DNA of 54,888 nucleotides, taken from a virus. The notes under the pieces were generated by a model. The model saw only the letters and a list, made by a program, of their open reading frames with translations. It had not been told where the DNA came from and did not search any database. Below are positions 47,201-52,240 of this stretch, in pieces (position 1 is the first letter of the stretch; every line of letters begins with the position of its first letter). Both the position numbers and the translations under genes were made by a program. Location of the stretch: positions 1 to 54,888 of the IMG/VR virus record IMGVR_UViG_3300008110_000120; one strand, written 5' to 3'.

Positions 47201-47263
47201 AGGGAGTTGATTGACAACAATATCCTGAATTTTTACTTTTACATCAAAGTTATTTTCTATCAT
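35285..47263 (-). CDS. giant baseplate-region structural protein, 3992 residues (gene 7 position)
   Basis: An uninterrupted 12-kb gene, 22 percent of the window, between genes 6 and 8 where T4 has gene 7 (1032 residues). The first 250 residues (LPEFILSENPNAAEFLKQYY, FYQSKGTEESFKILFKVLYA) look like the conserved baseplate domain. The rest is a mosaic of three repeats: GxGY strands (about a dozen, such as VVSGGTGYSANPSIII), LLKIDDEIITYTG...GCIRG units (at least four), and HxFxTGDxxxY units (at least six, such as NHNFNTGDLIQY). No catalytic motif is seen. Probably a wedge protein with long beta-solenoid arms; gp7 identity is positional. Confidence 0.93.
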   Translation of the reverse strand: MIENNFDVKVKIQDIVVNQLPEFILSENPNAAEFLKQYYISQEYAGGTVDILDNLSSYLKLDYLIPEVISNNTSLEESIDLSDDTIVVNSTKGFPKRYGLLKIDDEIITYTGITTNTFTGCIRGFSGVTDYHDPSDPENLVFSTSKSSSHSSNSTITNLSSLFLKEFFNKIKYSLTPGLENIDFSGEINAANFIKEARSFYQSKGTEESFKILFKVLYAESVKVIDLEKYLLKPSSAEFLRKEIIIAERLSGDPTKIVGQEIYSSIDSQSRAAVSNVEIIRRGQKYFYKLSLFVGYTQETSISGSFDIHAKTKVVEKTQPGSEIISVDSTVGFPLSGSLICGNNTIQYSGKSLNQFYGCENITEVINPSDDIRIDQYVISYENGDTLKEVRLRITGVINGIEENNSIYGLNENEYIRVKSIGEVIPNRDENDKQIFANSWIYNTSSRYQIKSIAGSTLVLESDIDKSSLKLGDEVEILIRGTQDLVTSESNIATVASITFVDREISLNGLTDLNGDPFDSLDPGKPYYGRYFDLRRKLRKANSSNVPIEFGNNALISNILNVYNEYDQYFYVATNGLPSYTIEKNIIQKTIENATSTFLNDQDPVTKKYTTVKIKETDDQDNPFRTGDAIVYQSEITDIPELTSGKEYYAEVVSKDNIKLYESKSFIGSSNYVKLSTLSESDGSHTFTLSLQKSNQIGQQSIVRKFPLTRNFQLGDKYSTKDLKTLGLMCNGVEIINARSGDKIYYGPIKSLDVLNGGSNYDVINPPYVEVSPSIGNTCFVQPVISGSISEVLVDPQDFDIQRVISVNLVGGNGKNCVLQPFLASRYREVIFDGRLLENGGGIDIINETITFTSDHKFSNGQEIIYSSVGNDVGIGIFGGSNLSQNRTLVDGGSYYAKLINNKTIQLYESLENFNVGVNTVGFTTTNLFGNHRFRTVDKKTLSYIKVVNQGENYQNRKLIVKSSGISTQRSEVTFTNHNFNTGDLIQYNSTGVGISGLSTTREYFITKLDEDSFKLSDAGLIGSEDTSNFDRRKYVSFASTGSEYHIFKYPDIKIDVVVSYAGTFTGIVTATPIVRGKIVDAYVYESGTGYGSTIINLEKKPLIKIKSGKGGEVRPVIIDGKIMRVEIESSGKEYYSVPRLEVVGDGFGAKLRAIVTNNKISSIVVIDSGREYTESNTKIQVISDGSGAFLDPKIRDLRIDSFRRYGNEILVDTNNNLKYGYLGYDSVIANEEFNDDGSKHSPIIGWAYDGNPIYGSYGYSDPEDPQSDIKALVPGYKITNGAISDRPVGVSTGFFIEDYVFFDSEDLDVYNGRWCKTPQFPNGTYAYFATRNPLTNTSLYPYFIGNNYRSLFVEDNLLLDQTIDINSLGLIRNTFPYKINEKYADNDFIIESNEVASQRLNVDLVSSGSVDSFVITESGSDYKVGDKIIVKNQENDDGVGFNAVVSEVFGRDINSIQTTVEKYNSFTFVWNSTSEVSGFISTYHSLLDNDIITISGISTYINGLQNNHKISVENNLIYLFADLNPSSRVTDIYVSKAIDYIKPDTILKIENEELTVLNIFADKNVLRVIRGNTSAYHPAKTEIKIVPNRFTFPLKTKFFTSKVDNKEYFNPSKCVGIGTTSGVSNSIPDQIGEETLTNSVYTQSIYLPNHKFQTGDLVTLNLPAGSLSGFLVSKNPADSPFNLPSSGLSEDVYVINKTKDTIGIVTSKSLVNSTAGIYFLNTGNANGYDYEYSFETNSNQVTGTVSKIKSLVSLSTSHNLESNDIIRLEVNPNLTVGYGSSSSVKIFYKNDLDQIVANPQFFTNSNVNVSSDEIQILNHGFVTGDKVYYNSDIGSNISGLTTTNYFVYRVDDDTLKLSETLVDVTSNPPNFVNFSSTGGTLHSLSLVHPPLKSYKNNNLFFDLSDSSLNGYQFKIYYDEKFSKEYISSPTENEFNVVGVGSVGISSDASVTINYSANLPQFLYYSLEKTNRTLRSDPDIKYSSRISFENSLYNGNYGITSVGIASTQFYITLNGIPEKLSYVQSDCDSLRYSTLSKNSTGGISDISIVYGGYGYKKIPSFEKIESENGFDASIELKSSSIGKLEKVTVIDQGYEYSVDKSIRPDAYIPPILNLKNVNRVTSIEVLDGGKNYLSSPSITIFDPYDNIVVNSGNLVPKLSSSSISSVEIIEIPYGLSSVNHKLYTENNTNGISISEISNASTVVTCTLVTPVLGFNIAPFSIGDEIFVEGILKNGTTGTGFNSKDYNYKFFTVTNYIPSSPALLEFDLADLTVNPGIAITFSPNANIVNKKNYPEFKVYQEVANFVNNEELLLKKGSSFVGIDLRVISLDADVLKVDGTYDQLKVGDVIKGKLTGVLATISNINSNAGLLEINYSLKQNKDWEKDTGKLNEEYQVLPNNDYFQNLSYSVRSSKTYDELSGPVNQLLHPIGLKNFADVQVSGSSTSFDQEPGETVSTIVLDISEENRVDTINNFDLTLDTNVAENTNISRFIRFKTKRLTNYINCISNLALKIDDISPLFSNLDNRQSNTSTTVDLVDYNENFANFIIEIKDPNSGNIQFSELVTLTDGDKNIFTLEKSSIYSGGNVLGNLYGYVDSSGEQSISLDPTDPYNTDLDIKVLKTNFSSVDVGIGTQSIGFINLNGSTSSVGVGSTASILSVNTADTSALYVSLQILNIDSSEANYVDLYVTHDGTNSYMSEYYFDTTEEQLSSNFIGTFTSTISSGVLTLKCDNITSDNLLIRGKLVGFGSTSLGISTYRFKSTGQPDGDELTCRLQSNYVNSSGSTSVLSVNTEEISSIKSLVKVSIGNTIAMHQVMMIRSGNGDIIVKQYPILSIGSTLGIGTFGSVDGGSTMDMYFYPDPSHTGEMKIQSYNQMFYYLYDELSDPESLEYGNVRESFYLRFFDSINGNRYDKSSFDVRFNGTPIFTKTFNPNNPTVLDPSTGIFTIKNHFFNTGEQLVYTPASTFTSSLPVPLGIGATLNSVGLVTTILPSDVYAIKITNDQFRISTRSDFADLGIGVTFTDTASGNAHQLDMTKKLSKTVISLDGVVQSPIKWSPVSHNLIYNGGQITGSATTFSLTGISTIFPKSILKIDDEYVEVIGVGIGTSTSSEITGIGTYNLVYVSRAVLGSAATVHNDSSEVRVYTGAYDIVKSRLHFISPPKGQNSLDETPSNLPIIKSKFNGRVFLRQDYVTNTLYDDISSQFTGIGQTMTLTVQGINTTGIETGNSLLFINDIFQTPTTENNAGNNYFFTEVGSETKVVFTGITSTNSEIIISDYDVNQNQLPRNGLIVSLGSTPGLGFAPLVGASLTSWSNRVSISSGSITGVSIGSSDYLGSGYYGQVSIGVTQSGHTGNIAVIRANIGSGGTITGFTVVSGGTGYSANPSIIIPEPTYENLSVVGVSRIGVGLTTETGVGLLMNLEVSPSENVGIGSTLFQVSSFKITRPGYGFKLGDVFKPVGLVTAKGLASPVFDFTLTATDIFTDSFSSWQFGELDYMDSIKSLQNGSRKRFPLKYKGELLTFETDDPILNLNSVLIIFIDGVIQDPGTSYQFTGGSSFAFTEAPKAENNISIFFYRGTRDIDTVIVDVVETIKPGDTVRMFKNNYVLGSLTQDSRTVVGIQTSDEIETNLYFGKGIETDVNKYKPLSWTKQKSDKIFNGEYFYKSRNSLESLIYPTAKIIKSVSAADNQIFVDDARFFNYEEDDPGSSVQIIDFNAMIIPQVSLVAASATCVVSSAGTIQSIAILNGGSGYTGLTAELKIASPQNTYTGIGSTAQAFATVVNGSLSTPIVISNPGLGYSISNRPKIIAPFPEFSFENVFDIASVQGFSGIITGIAATTGTGSNPLGIKFNLKISGYSLINVSNFATLNVGYPVLIFDTAVGAGLTSIYVNDSDVVGIGTSFLNNIYTVASISASGINAEIVVNVKSTSNLAGINSIGSNLGKFSWGRLSSMVRKNPISIGISGYTVDVGLSTFPTIQRRGYGFNNSGSVDDNLTG

Positions 47264-47266
47264 TGC

Positions 47267-49195
47267 TTATTTCCTTTTTAATTCCCCATTTGAATAGCTT
47301 GAAGTATAATAATCTCTAATAAATGTTGATCCGGAAATATCATCTCCAGATGAAATAACATCTCTTATCATATTTATAGTGCTCTTATTAAGAGCGAAAC
47401 TTAAATATAAATCTTTGAGACCAACCACATCATTAGATTCTGGATACGCTTGAATTTCAATAATATCATTAGGTACTATAGTTGAAGTAATATTAAGAGT
47501 ATTTAATATTATTTCTCCAGAATTGTAATCAATTGTTCCTGCCGATTTAATCACAACTGGATATGTGCCCAATTGTTTACTTTCTTTAACAATAGATAAT
47601 ACTCCCATTCCACTACCATCCAGATTTCCAGATGCATCTTTATTAGGAATGTCTGTAAAATAAACAGTATCCGGAAGACCCGATAATGTAAATCCAGTAC
47701 TTTTAATATTAAAACCGTCAGGGTTAATATGGAATTTATTTCCAAAGCACAATTCATATTGGGCAAATCTATTTAATGCAGCATTCAGATCTCTTCTAAT
47801 AATAACCTTTGTAATATTAGAAGTTATAGAATTATCAACATTATCGATAATTTGAAGCAATTTACTGTACTTAAATCTACCACCAAACTTATTTACATTT
47901 ACCGAATTGGCATAAAGATCTAGTGAGTTAATAACATTTGTCCTTAAACTATCAACATTACTAACTTGACTTGAATTGTAGTAAATTGAACTATCAATTT
48001 CAACATAAAGAACTTTAAGATCTACAATTTCTTGGGAAATGCCACTTAAAGAATAATTTTTTAGTTTTGATAAAATATTTTTTTTATCAAAATCTGACAC
48101 TAAAGATCCATTTTTTGGTTTAATACTAATGAAAACTTTTCCGTATTGTGGTGGGATTAAGTCTTCTCCACCAACAACAGAAACAGATTCTGTATTTGGG
48201 TATATTTGTTGAATGATTGATTCATAGTCTCTTCCAGTAACTGCTCTATATTGCGAAGAATAAACTCTAGGAGCAAAATATTTAATAGATTCTATGGGCT
48301 CTATATCACCACCATTAGATGCCGAACTTATGGTACTAACAATAACAGAGTCAGTTGGAATGACTGTTGCACCAGATGCTGATGATAGAACGCCAGAAAA
48401 AATAAAATTAGATGGTCCATTCCCATCCTTTCCATTGGTAATGATATAAGTGACTGTGATTACGGAATTATTTTCTAATTTTTTACCAAAAAATCCATCA
48501 CCAAAAAGAATTTCATACTTTTCGTCTTTTATTTCTTGAATTAAGTATGATTTTGAATCGCCAGTTATATTTAAAATATTATCTATTCTTGCATATTCTA
48601 CACCTTCCCCAGTATCATTAACTCCCTTAACTTTTACAACAATAGTTGAAGTGTCTATAAAGGAGTTATCTAAAATAAATCTCTGATTTACTGAAGTATC
48701 AACCGTGAACTGTTTTTTAATTAATGTCCCCTGATATACATGGATTGGATCATTAGCAGTTCCAAATGTTGCAACTCCATTATTGACTACTGTTGTTATA
48801 TTATTTGGTATTGAAAAAATATATGAAGTTTCGTTATATGATCCAGAGCAAACTATACCTCTATTTAAAGTTAAAGTCGGTGAAGATGTTTCGGTGGCAA
48901 CATCAAAGGCAATTAGTGCTTTTGCTGAAGATCTAGAGCGAGGAACATATCCTATCGTCCTTGCAAGAGAGACAACATTTTCTCTAATAGTTGCAGAATC
49001 CAAGAAGGATTCATTAACAACCATATTTGCATTGAATGATGTTATATAAGTGTTATATGCTAACGTATCAATTAAAACTGAAAAGTTAGATCCATCAAAG
49101 TCAAAATCAGTGAACTTTGAATTTGATCGAAGATAATCTTTAATTGATGTTTTTATCTGATCAAAATCTAGATCAGTAAATTTGGTAAAAGGCAT
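47267..49195 (-). CDS. gp6: baseplate wedge protein gp6
   Basis: A 642-residue protein (T4 660) with the typical start MPFTKFTDLDFDQIKTSIKD, then FSVLIDTLAYNTYITSFNAN and NESFLDSATIRENVVSLART. The middle part contains YRAVTGRDYESIIQQIYPNT, found in gp6/J-type baseplate proteins. In T4, gp6 dimers form the inner iris ring of the baseplate. The stop lies 3 bases before the giant gene and the start one base after gene 25. Confidence 0.97.
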   Translation of the reverse strand: MPFTKFTDLDFDQIKTSIKDYLRSNSKFTDFDFDGSNFSVLIDTLAYNTYITSFNANMVVNESFLDSATIRENVVSLARTIGYVPRSRSSAKALIAFDVATETSSPTLTLNRGIVCSGSYNETSYIFSIPNNITTVVNNGVATFGTANDPIHVYQGTLIKKQFTVDTSVNQRFILDNSFIDTSTIVVKVKGVNDTGEGVEYARIDNILNITGDSKSYLIQEIKDEKYEILFGDGFFGKKLENNSVITVTYIITNGKDGNGPSNFIFSGVLSSASGATVIPTDSVIVSTISSASNGGDIEPIESIKYFAPRVYSSQYRAVTGRDYESIIQQIYPNTESVSVVGGEDLIPPQYGKVFISIKPKNGSLVSDFDKKNILSKLKNYSLSGISQEIVDLKVLYVEIDSSIYYNSSQVSNVDSLRTNVINSLDLYANSVNVNKFGGRFKYSKLLQIIDNVDNSITSNITKVIIRRDLNAALNRFAQYELCFGNKFHINPDGFNIKSTGFTLSGLPDTVYFTDIPNKDASGNLDGSGMGVLSIVKESKQLGTYPVVIKSAGTIDYNSGEIILNTLNITSTIVPNDIIEIQAYPESNDVVGLKDLYLSFALNKSTINMIRDVISSGDDISGSTFIRDYYTSSYSNGELKRK

Positions 49196-49196
49196 T

Positions 49197-49598
49197 TTAT
49201 CTTGTTGCCTCTAATATGAAGGTATATTCTTGTGTGGGGAATTCTTGTCCTATAATATCAAAATATATAGTAACTTCAAACTCATTTATGTTTGGTCTTG
49301 GATCAACCAATATCCTAAGATTATTTACCCTAGGTTCAAAATTTTTAATTGTATTGGTAATTTGTTTTTCAATTATAGATGCAGTTGCATAGTCTACAAA
49401 ATTAAACAATGAACTTCTTACATCACATCCAATAACTGAATTAAAAAATCTTTCAGTTGGAATAGTTTCGACGAGATTTCTTACAGATCTTCGAATTGCG
49501 GATTCGTTTTTAAGAATTTGTAGATCTTTCGTAATAGGATGGGGCACAAAAGATAAACTAATATCTTTAAATGCCCTCGATATCCTTTTGACTGCCAT
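49197..49598 (-). CDS. gp25: baseplate wedge protein gp25 (lysozyme-like fold)
   Basis: The start is placed at ATG 49598 (MAVKRISRAFKDISLSFVPH); the frame could extend three codons to a TTG at 49607, which is less likely. The 133-residue product matches T4 (132). Conserved features are the N-terminal FKDISLSFVPHPITKDL and PTERFFNSVIGCDVRSSLFN. gp25 is a central sheath-initiating piece of the baseplate in all contractile tails. TATAAATA lies 24 bases upstream of this ATG, supporting it. Confidence 0.95.
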   Translation of the reverse strand: MAVKRISRAFKDISLSFVPHPITKDLQILKNESAIRRSVRNLVETIPTERFFNSVIGCDVRSSLFNFVDYATASIIEKQITNTIKNFEPRVNNLRILVDPRPNINEFEVTIYFDIIGQEFPTQEYTFILEATR

Positions 49599-49621
49599 GT
49601 AGAACAAAAATATTCTTGATT

Positions 49622-49629
49622 TATTTATA
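49622..49629 (-). promoter_or_regulatory. T4-type late promoter TATAAATA (gene 25)
   Basis: Exact box just before gene 25, head of the baseplate transcription unit (25-6-giant). Confidence 0.78.
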
Positions 49630-49630
49630 A

Positions 49631-49873
49631 TTACTTCCAGGATGATCCGTAAGTTGGTTCAGTTCCATAACCCCAATCATCATAGTCTTCATCATTACGA
49701 ATTTTTTCATGAAGTTCAACCTGTTTTTTGAAATCATGACGAGGTGCAGTATCGTGCATAATCTCTTGAATTACTCTTTTTGGTGATGATGCATCATAAT
49801 CAGTAATTAATTTTTGTGTACCCCACATTTCTCTCATATAATTTGAATTTCTATCTACTGGTAAATTAGACAT
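49631..49873 (-). CDS. hypothetical protein, 80 residues
   Basis: Begins MSNLPVDRNSNYMREMWGTQ. It is an acidic protein with DDWGYGTEPTYGSSWK at its C terminus, no membrane segment and no cysteines. HDTAPRHDFKKQVELHEKIR suggests a helix in the middle. It stands between speD and gene 25, preceded by a stem-loop (49882-49902) close to its ribosome-binding site (GGAG). I recognise it only as a conserved cyanophage protein at this place. Function unknown. Confidence 0.85.
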   Translation of the reverse strand: MSNLPVDRNSNYMREMWGTQKLITDYDASSPKRVIQEIMHDTAPRHDFKKQVELHEKIRNDEDYDDWGYGTEPTYGSSWK

Positions 49874-49881
49874 TTTAGCTC

Positions 49882-49902
49882 CTGTTTTAATGAATAAAAC
49901 AG
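49882..49902. other. perfect stem-loop next to the ribosome-binding site
   Basis: CTGTTTTA-5 bases-TAAAACAG: 8-base perfect arms. On the minus strand it ends directly at the GGAG before ATG 49873. It may protect the mRNA 5' end or modulate initiation; it lacks a T-run. Confidence 0.5.
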
Positions 49903-49912
49903 AACTTTTATA

Positions 49913-49932
49913 AAGGAGGTTGCTATCTCCTT
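49913..49932 (-). terminator. weak stem-loop terminator after speD
   Basis: Minus strand AAGGAG-8 bases-CTCCTT followed by TATAAAAG, eight bases after the speD stop. A 6-base stem and poor T-run make it weak. Confidence 0.4.
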
Positions 49933-49940
49933 GTTTCTAT

Positions 49941-50267
49941 TTAACGATTAACCTCACGAAGAGAATAAAAATCCGAATTTAAATATTTTAATATTTCCAA
50001 TGCAATTAAACGTGGATTTCCTTCCCCACAAGTATAAACATCTACTGCCAGACATCCATTTTCTGGCCAAGTATGACACGAAACATGACTTTCTGCAAGT
50101 GAAATAACAATGGTACATCCCTGAGGAATGAAACAATGTGCAAAAATGTTTAAAATTGTCATTTTTGCGCGGGCAATTCCCCTGATCATGACTTCTTGAA
50201 GCGCCTCTGCGTCATTAATTAGGGTAAAATCAACATCATACACCTCTAAAAGAAGATGTTTACCCAT
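49941..50267 (-). CDS. speD: S-adenosylmethionine decarboxylase proenzyme SpeD
   Basis: The start ATG 50267 gives MGKHLLLEVYDVDFTLINDA, like bacterial SpeD; a GTG at 50294 would add nine residues (MKTDLEQFS). The proenzyme cleaves itself between Glu and Ser in ISLAESHVSCHTWPE (E59/S60 from this start), and that serine becomes the catalytic pyruvoyl group. The second catalytic stretch is DVYTCGEGNP. The enzyme makes decarboxylated S-adenosylmethionine for spermidine synthesis. speD is a known cyanophage auxiliary gene; polyamines may help condense DNA. It lies in the accessory operon just before the baseplate genes. Confidence 0.95.
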   Translation of the reverse strand: MGKHLLLEVYDVDFTLINDAEALQEVMIRGIARAKMTILNIFAHCFIPQGCTIVISLAESHVSCHTWPENGCLAVDVYTCGEGNPRLIALEILKYLNSDFYSLREVNR

Positions 50268-50305
50268 TGAAAATTGTTCCAAGTCGGTTTTCACTAAAAA
50301 ATTAT

Positions 50306-50896
50306 TTATTTTATAAAAAATCCTTTTCTTTTGTAATCACAATCTTTAATAAAATTTGCATTTTCGGTATAATTATCGTCCCAGACTGGTATTGCAACTG
50401 AATTATTGTATCTAAAGTCAGGATTTCTGCGAAAATGGACTTCAATTAGGTGTCCATTGATGAATTCACAGTTAATCCACTCATAATTACCCTTTAATTT
50501 TTTTAAAATTTCGGGAAAATCAACCTTTTTTTCTATTTTTTCCCATTTTTTCCATTTATAGTAAGGATCATTAGAATTTTTGGTTCCTAAAACAACCAAA
50601 TCAACCTCTTGATGATGAAAATCGACACTTAAGTGATCACCCTCAAAGATTTCACACCAAAATTCGGCAGGGTGCATGTCATCTGTACTGCTTTCAATCC
50701 ATTCTTTACGAGCCAGACGCCCCATTCCTAGTAAATTAAAAGATGGACGTACAATATAAAAGTCGGGATTAGGAACCGTGGTCCCGGAAGGACCACATGT
50801 ATAACCTAAAACCCGACTTAAAAATAATTTATTGTATATCCAAAGATCATCGGAGTGTATATGATTCCATTCATCATTACAGTCCAGATGATACAT
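50306..50896 (-). CDS. hypothetical protein, 196 residues
   Basis: Starts MYHLDCNDEWNHIHSDDLWI, its ATG sharing one base with the preceding stop (TAATG). Rich in Trp, Asp and His: VPNPDFYIVRPSFNLLGMGR, EFWCEIFEGDHLSVDFHHQE, YKWKKWEKIEKK and AIPVWDDNYTE. The middle part, with IVRPSFNLLGMGR followed by EIFEGDHLSVDF, loosely recalls an ATP-grasp arrangement, but I see no safe match. It is translated with the basic 50-residue protein and ends just before speD. Function unknown. Confidence 0.87.
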   Translation of the reverse strand: MYHLDCNDEWNHIHSDDLWIYNKLFLSRVLGYTCGPSGTTVPNPDFYIVRPSFNLLGMGRLARKEWIESSTDDMHPAEFWCEIFEGDHLSVDFHHQEVDLVVLGTKNSNDPYYKWKKWEKIEKKVDFPEILKKLKGNYEWINCEFINGHLIEVHFRRNPDFRYNNSVAIPVWDDNYTENANFIKDCDYKRKGFFIK

Positions 50897-51048
50897 TACC
50901 TTTTTCCTTGTCCTCTGTATTTCTTTCTAGCCCCATTGCGAGACGAGGCGGAATACTTTGTTCCACTGCCCGCACCTTGCCTAGACTTCTTGGGAGCTCC
51001 TGGAGTATAAGAAGTCTTACTACTCAGACTAGTTTTTACTTTCGCCAT
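50896..51048 (-). CDS. basic 50-residue protein
   Basis: ATG 51048 to TAA 50896. It reads MAKVKTSLSSKTSYTPGAPK, KSRQGAGSGTKYSASSRNGA and RKKYRGQGKR, a Lys/Arg/Ser/Gly-rich disordered chain with net charge above +10. It overlaps the preceding gene by 20 bases and shares one base with the next ATG. The KKYRGQG ending is familiar from cyanophage small proteins. Nucleic-acid binding is plausible; no family is known to me. Confidence 0.75.
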   Translation of the reverse strand: MAKVKTSLSSKTSYTPGAPKKSRQGAGSGTKYSASSRNGARKKYRGQGKR

Positions 51049-51241
51049 TTTTTAATTCTCCAATAATTTCAGTTTCTATATTCTCCGGAAGAGGTAATCC
51101 GGTCTGATAATACTCGACTGCAAGGTCTTCCATAACATCAAAGTACTCTTGTTCTGAAAGGGCAGTGTAAATTCTCCGCCCATTGCAGATGATGTTGTAT
51201 TTGGAAATCTGTATTTGATTGCTAGTCAATTGTTGTGACAT
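51029..51241 (-). CDS. small protein with LSExEY motif, 70 residues
   Basis: ATG 51241 shares a base with the glycosyltransferase stop (TGATG), so I prefer it over an extension to 51292 lying inside that gene. The protein begins MSQQLTSNQIQISKYNIICN, then GRRIYTALSEQEYFDVMEDL. This half resembles the 63-residue protein at 52049-52240 (YHVYHKNNCIYHSLSEEEFH). The two are probably paralogues flanking the glycosyltransferase. Function unknown. Confidence 0.82.
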   Translation of the reverse strand: MSQQLTSNQIQISKYNIICNGRRIYTALSEQEYFDVMEDLAVEYYQTGLPLPENIETEIIGELKNGESKN

Positions 51242-51999
51242 CAGATGACTCTTGTTTTTTCGTGACCGACTCGTACCCGAGGGTCGCACCAAATTTCAAA
51301 TCCTGCTTCAATTGCATCTAGACAGAATGATACATCTTCCCCACACATATCCTGCACTTCTCCGGATTCGAAGACCTGCATTTTAGGTGCGAACCAGGGG
51401 TACTTCATATTTTCGTTTTCGAAGACTCCATTCTTAATCAGAAGCCAACCGAATCCGGTATAATCAACTGTGAAGGGCTTCTTTCTCTTTGCCATGGTTT
51501 CCAGAGTTTCATGATTCATGACTCCACCATTATTTCTAAAGTCATTCTCTTCCAACCAGTGTGCAACTGATGTTGTCATACCATCTTCTGTACAGTACCA
51601 ACCAGCTGCAATATCTTTTTCCATCAGAACTAGTTGAAGAAATTTTTCGGTATTGAAGACAATATCCGAATCAATCCAAAGTTGCCAATCATAATTTAAT
51701 TTACCGTCCCAGGGCAATTGGTCCGGACCTCTTAAAACATTTGCACCCAGACACTTGCATCTGGCAAAATTAACCATGGAAGAATAGTCTTGAGAAATTT
51801 GAATGCTTGCACCTGCCTGTACAATATCAAAACATAACTGAACAAAACTCTTTAGGTAGGTATAGGAGACTCCTCTTCCAGGAAGACAAAAGACGATGCT
51901 CTTGCCTCTGATCATTTCCTTTGCTCTATTGTAATCCCACTCCTCAACATCTTTTGTTGTGGTGGGGTTCTTTGCTTTTACAGTAAATCCTTTAGACAT
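51241..51999 (-). CDS. glycosyltransferase-like protein (GT-A fold)
   Basis: A 252-residue protein with the pattern of GT-A glycosyltransferases. An N-terminal nucleotide-binding strand IVFCLPGRGVSYTYLKSFVQ is followed by LRGPDQLPW and the metal-binding DxD motif D110-S-D112 (WQLWIDSDIVFN). Further on are the acceptor-side GEDVSFCLDAIEAGFEIWCD and a terminal metal-type His in VGHEKT. Such enzymes transfer a sugar from a nucleotide donor; target unknown (host surface, phage protein or DNA). A near-consensus promoter (52024-52052) lies just upstream, so it heads its own unit. Confidence 0.85.
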   Translation of the reverse strand: MSKGFTVKAKNPTTTKDVEEWDYNRAKEMIRGKSIVFCLPGRGVSYTYLKSFVQLCFDIVQAGASIQISQDYSSMVNFARCKCLGANVLRGPDQLPWDGKLNYDWQLWIDSDIVFNTEKFLQLVLMEKDIAAGWYCTEDGMTTSVAHWLEENDFRNNGGVMNHETLETMAKRKKPFTVDYTGFGWLLIKNGVFENENMKYPWFAPKMQVFESGEVQDMCGEDVSFCLDAIEAGFEIWCDPRVRVGHEKTRVI

Positions 52000-52023
52000 A
52001 AAATTAATGGTTTTTATTTCATA

Positions 52024-52052
52024 ATCATACAGTATTATATAGAATTTGTCAA
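52024..52052 (-). promoter_or_regulatory. sigma70-like promoter of the glycosyltransferase operon
   Basis: Minus strand TTGACA (52047-52052), 17-base spacer, TATGAT (52024-52029). The -35 box overlaps the stop of the preceding gene and the ATG lies 24 bases after the -10 box. Confidence 0.75.
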
Positions 52053-52240
52053 TGAGATGAATTGAAACTCAAATCTTTGCTGAAGAGTACTTTTTCATAA
52101 CTTATGTCATGTTTTTCGACTCCACCAATTACACTGATTAAATTGTTCAGTGTGCTCCAGGTTTGGTGAAATTCCTCTTCTGATAGAGAGTGATAGATGC
52201 AATTATTTTTGTGATAGACATGATATCTTATTTCACTCAT
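52049..52240 (-). CDS. small protein with LSExEF motif, 63 residues
   Basis: Begins MSEIRYHVYHKNNCIYHSLS and continues EEEFHQTWSTLNNLISVIGG. The N-terminal half (hairpin, then LSExEF plus helix) resembles the protein at 51029-51241. The C-terminal part (KHDISYEKVLFS) is different. Its ATG overlaps the stop of the AbrB-like gene by 8 bases. No function known; together the two may be partners of the glycosyltransferase, judged by place only. Confidence 0.8.
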   Translation of the reverse strand: MSEIRYHVYHKNNCIYHSLSEEEFHQTWSTLNNLISVIGGVEKHDISYEKVLFSKDLSFNSSH

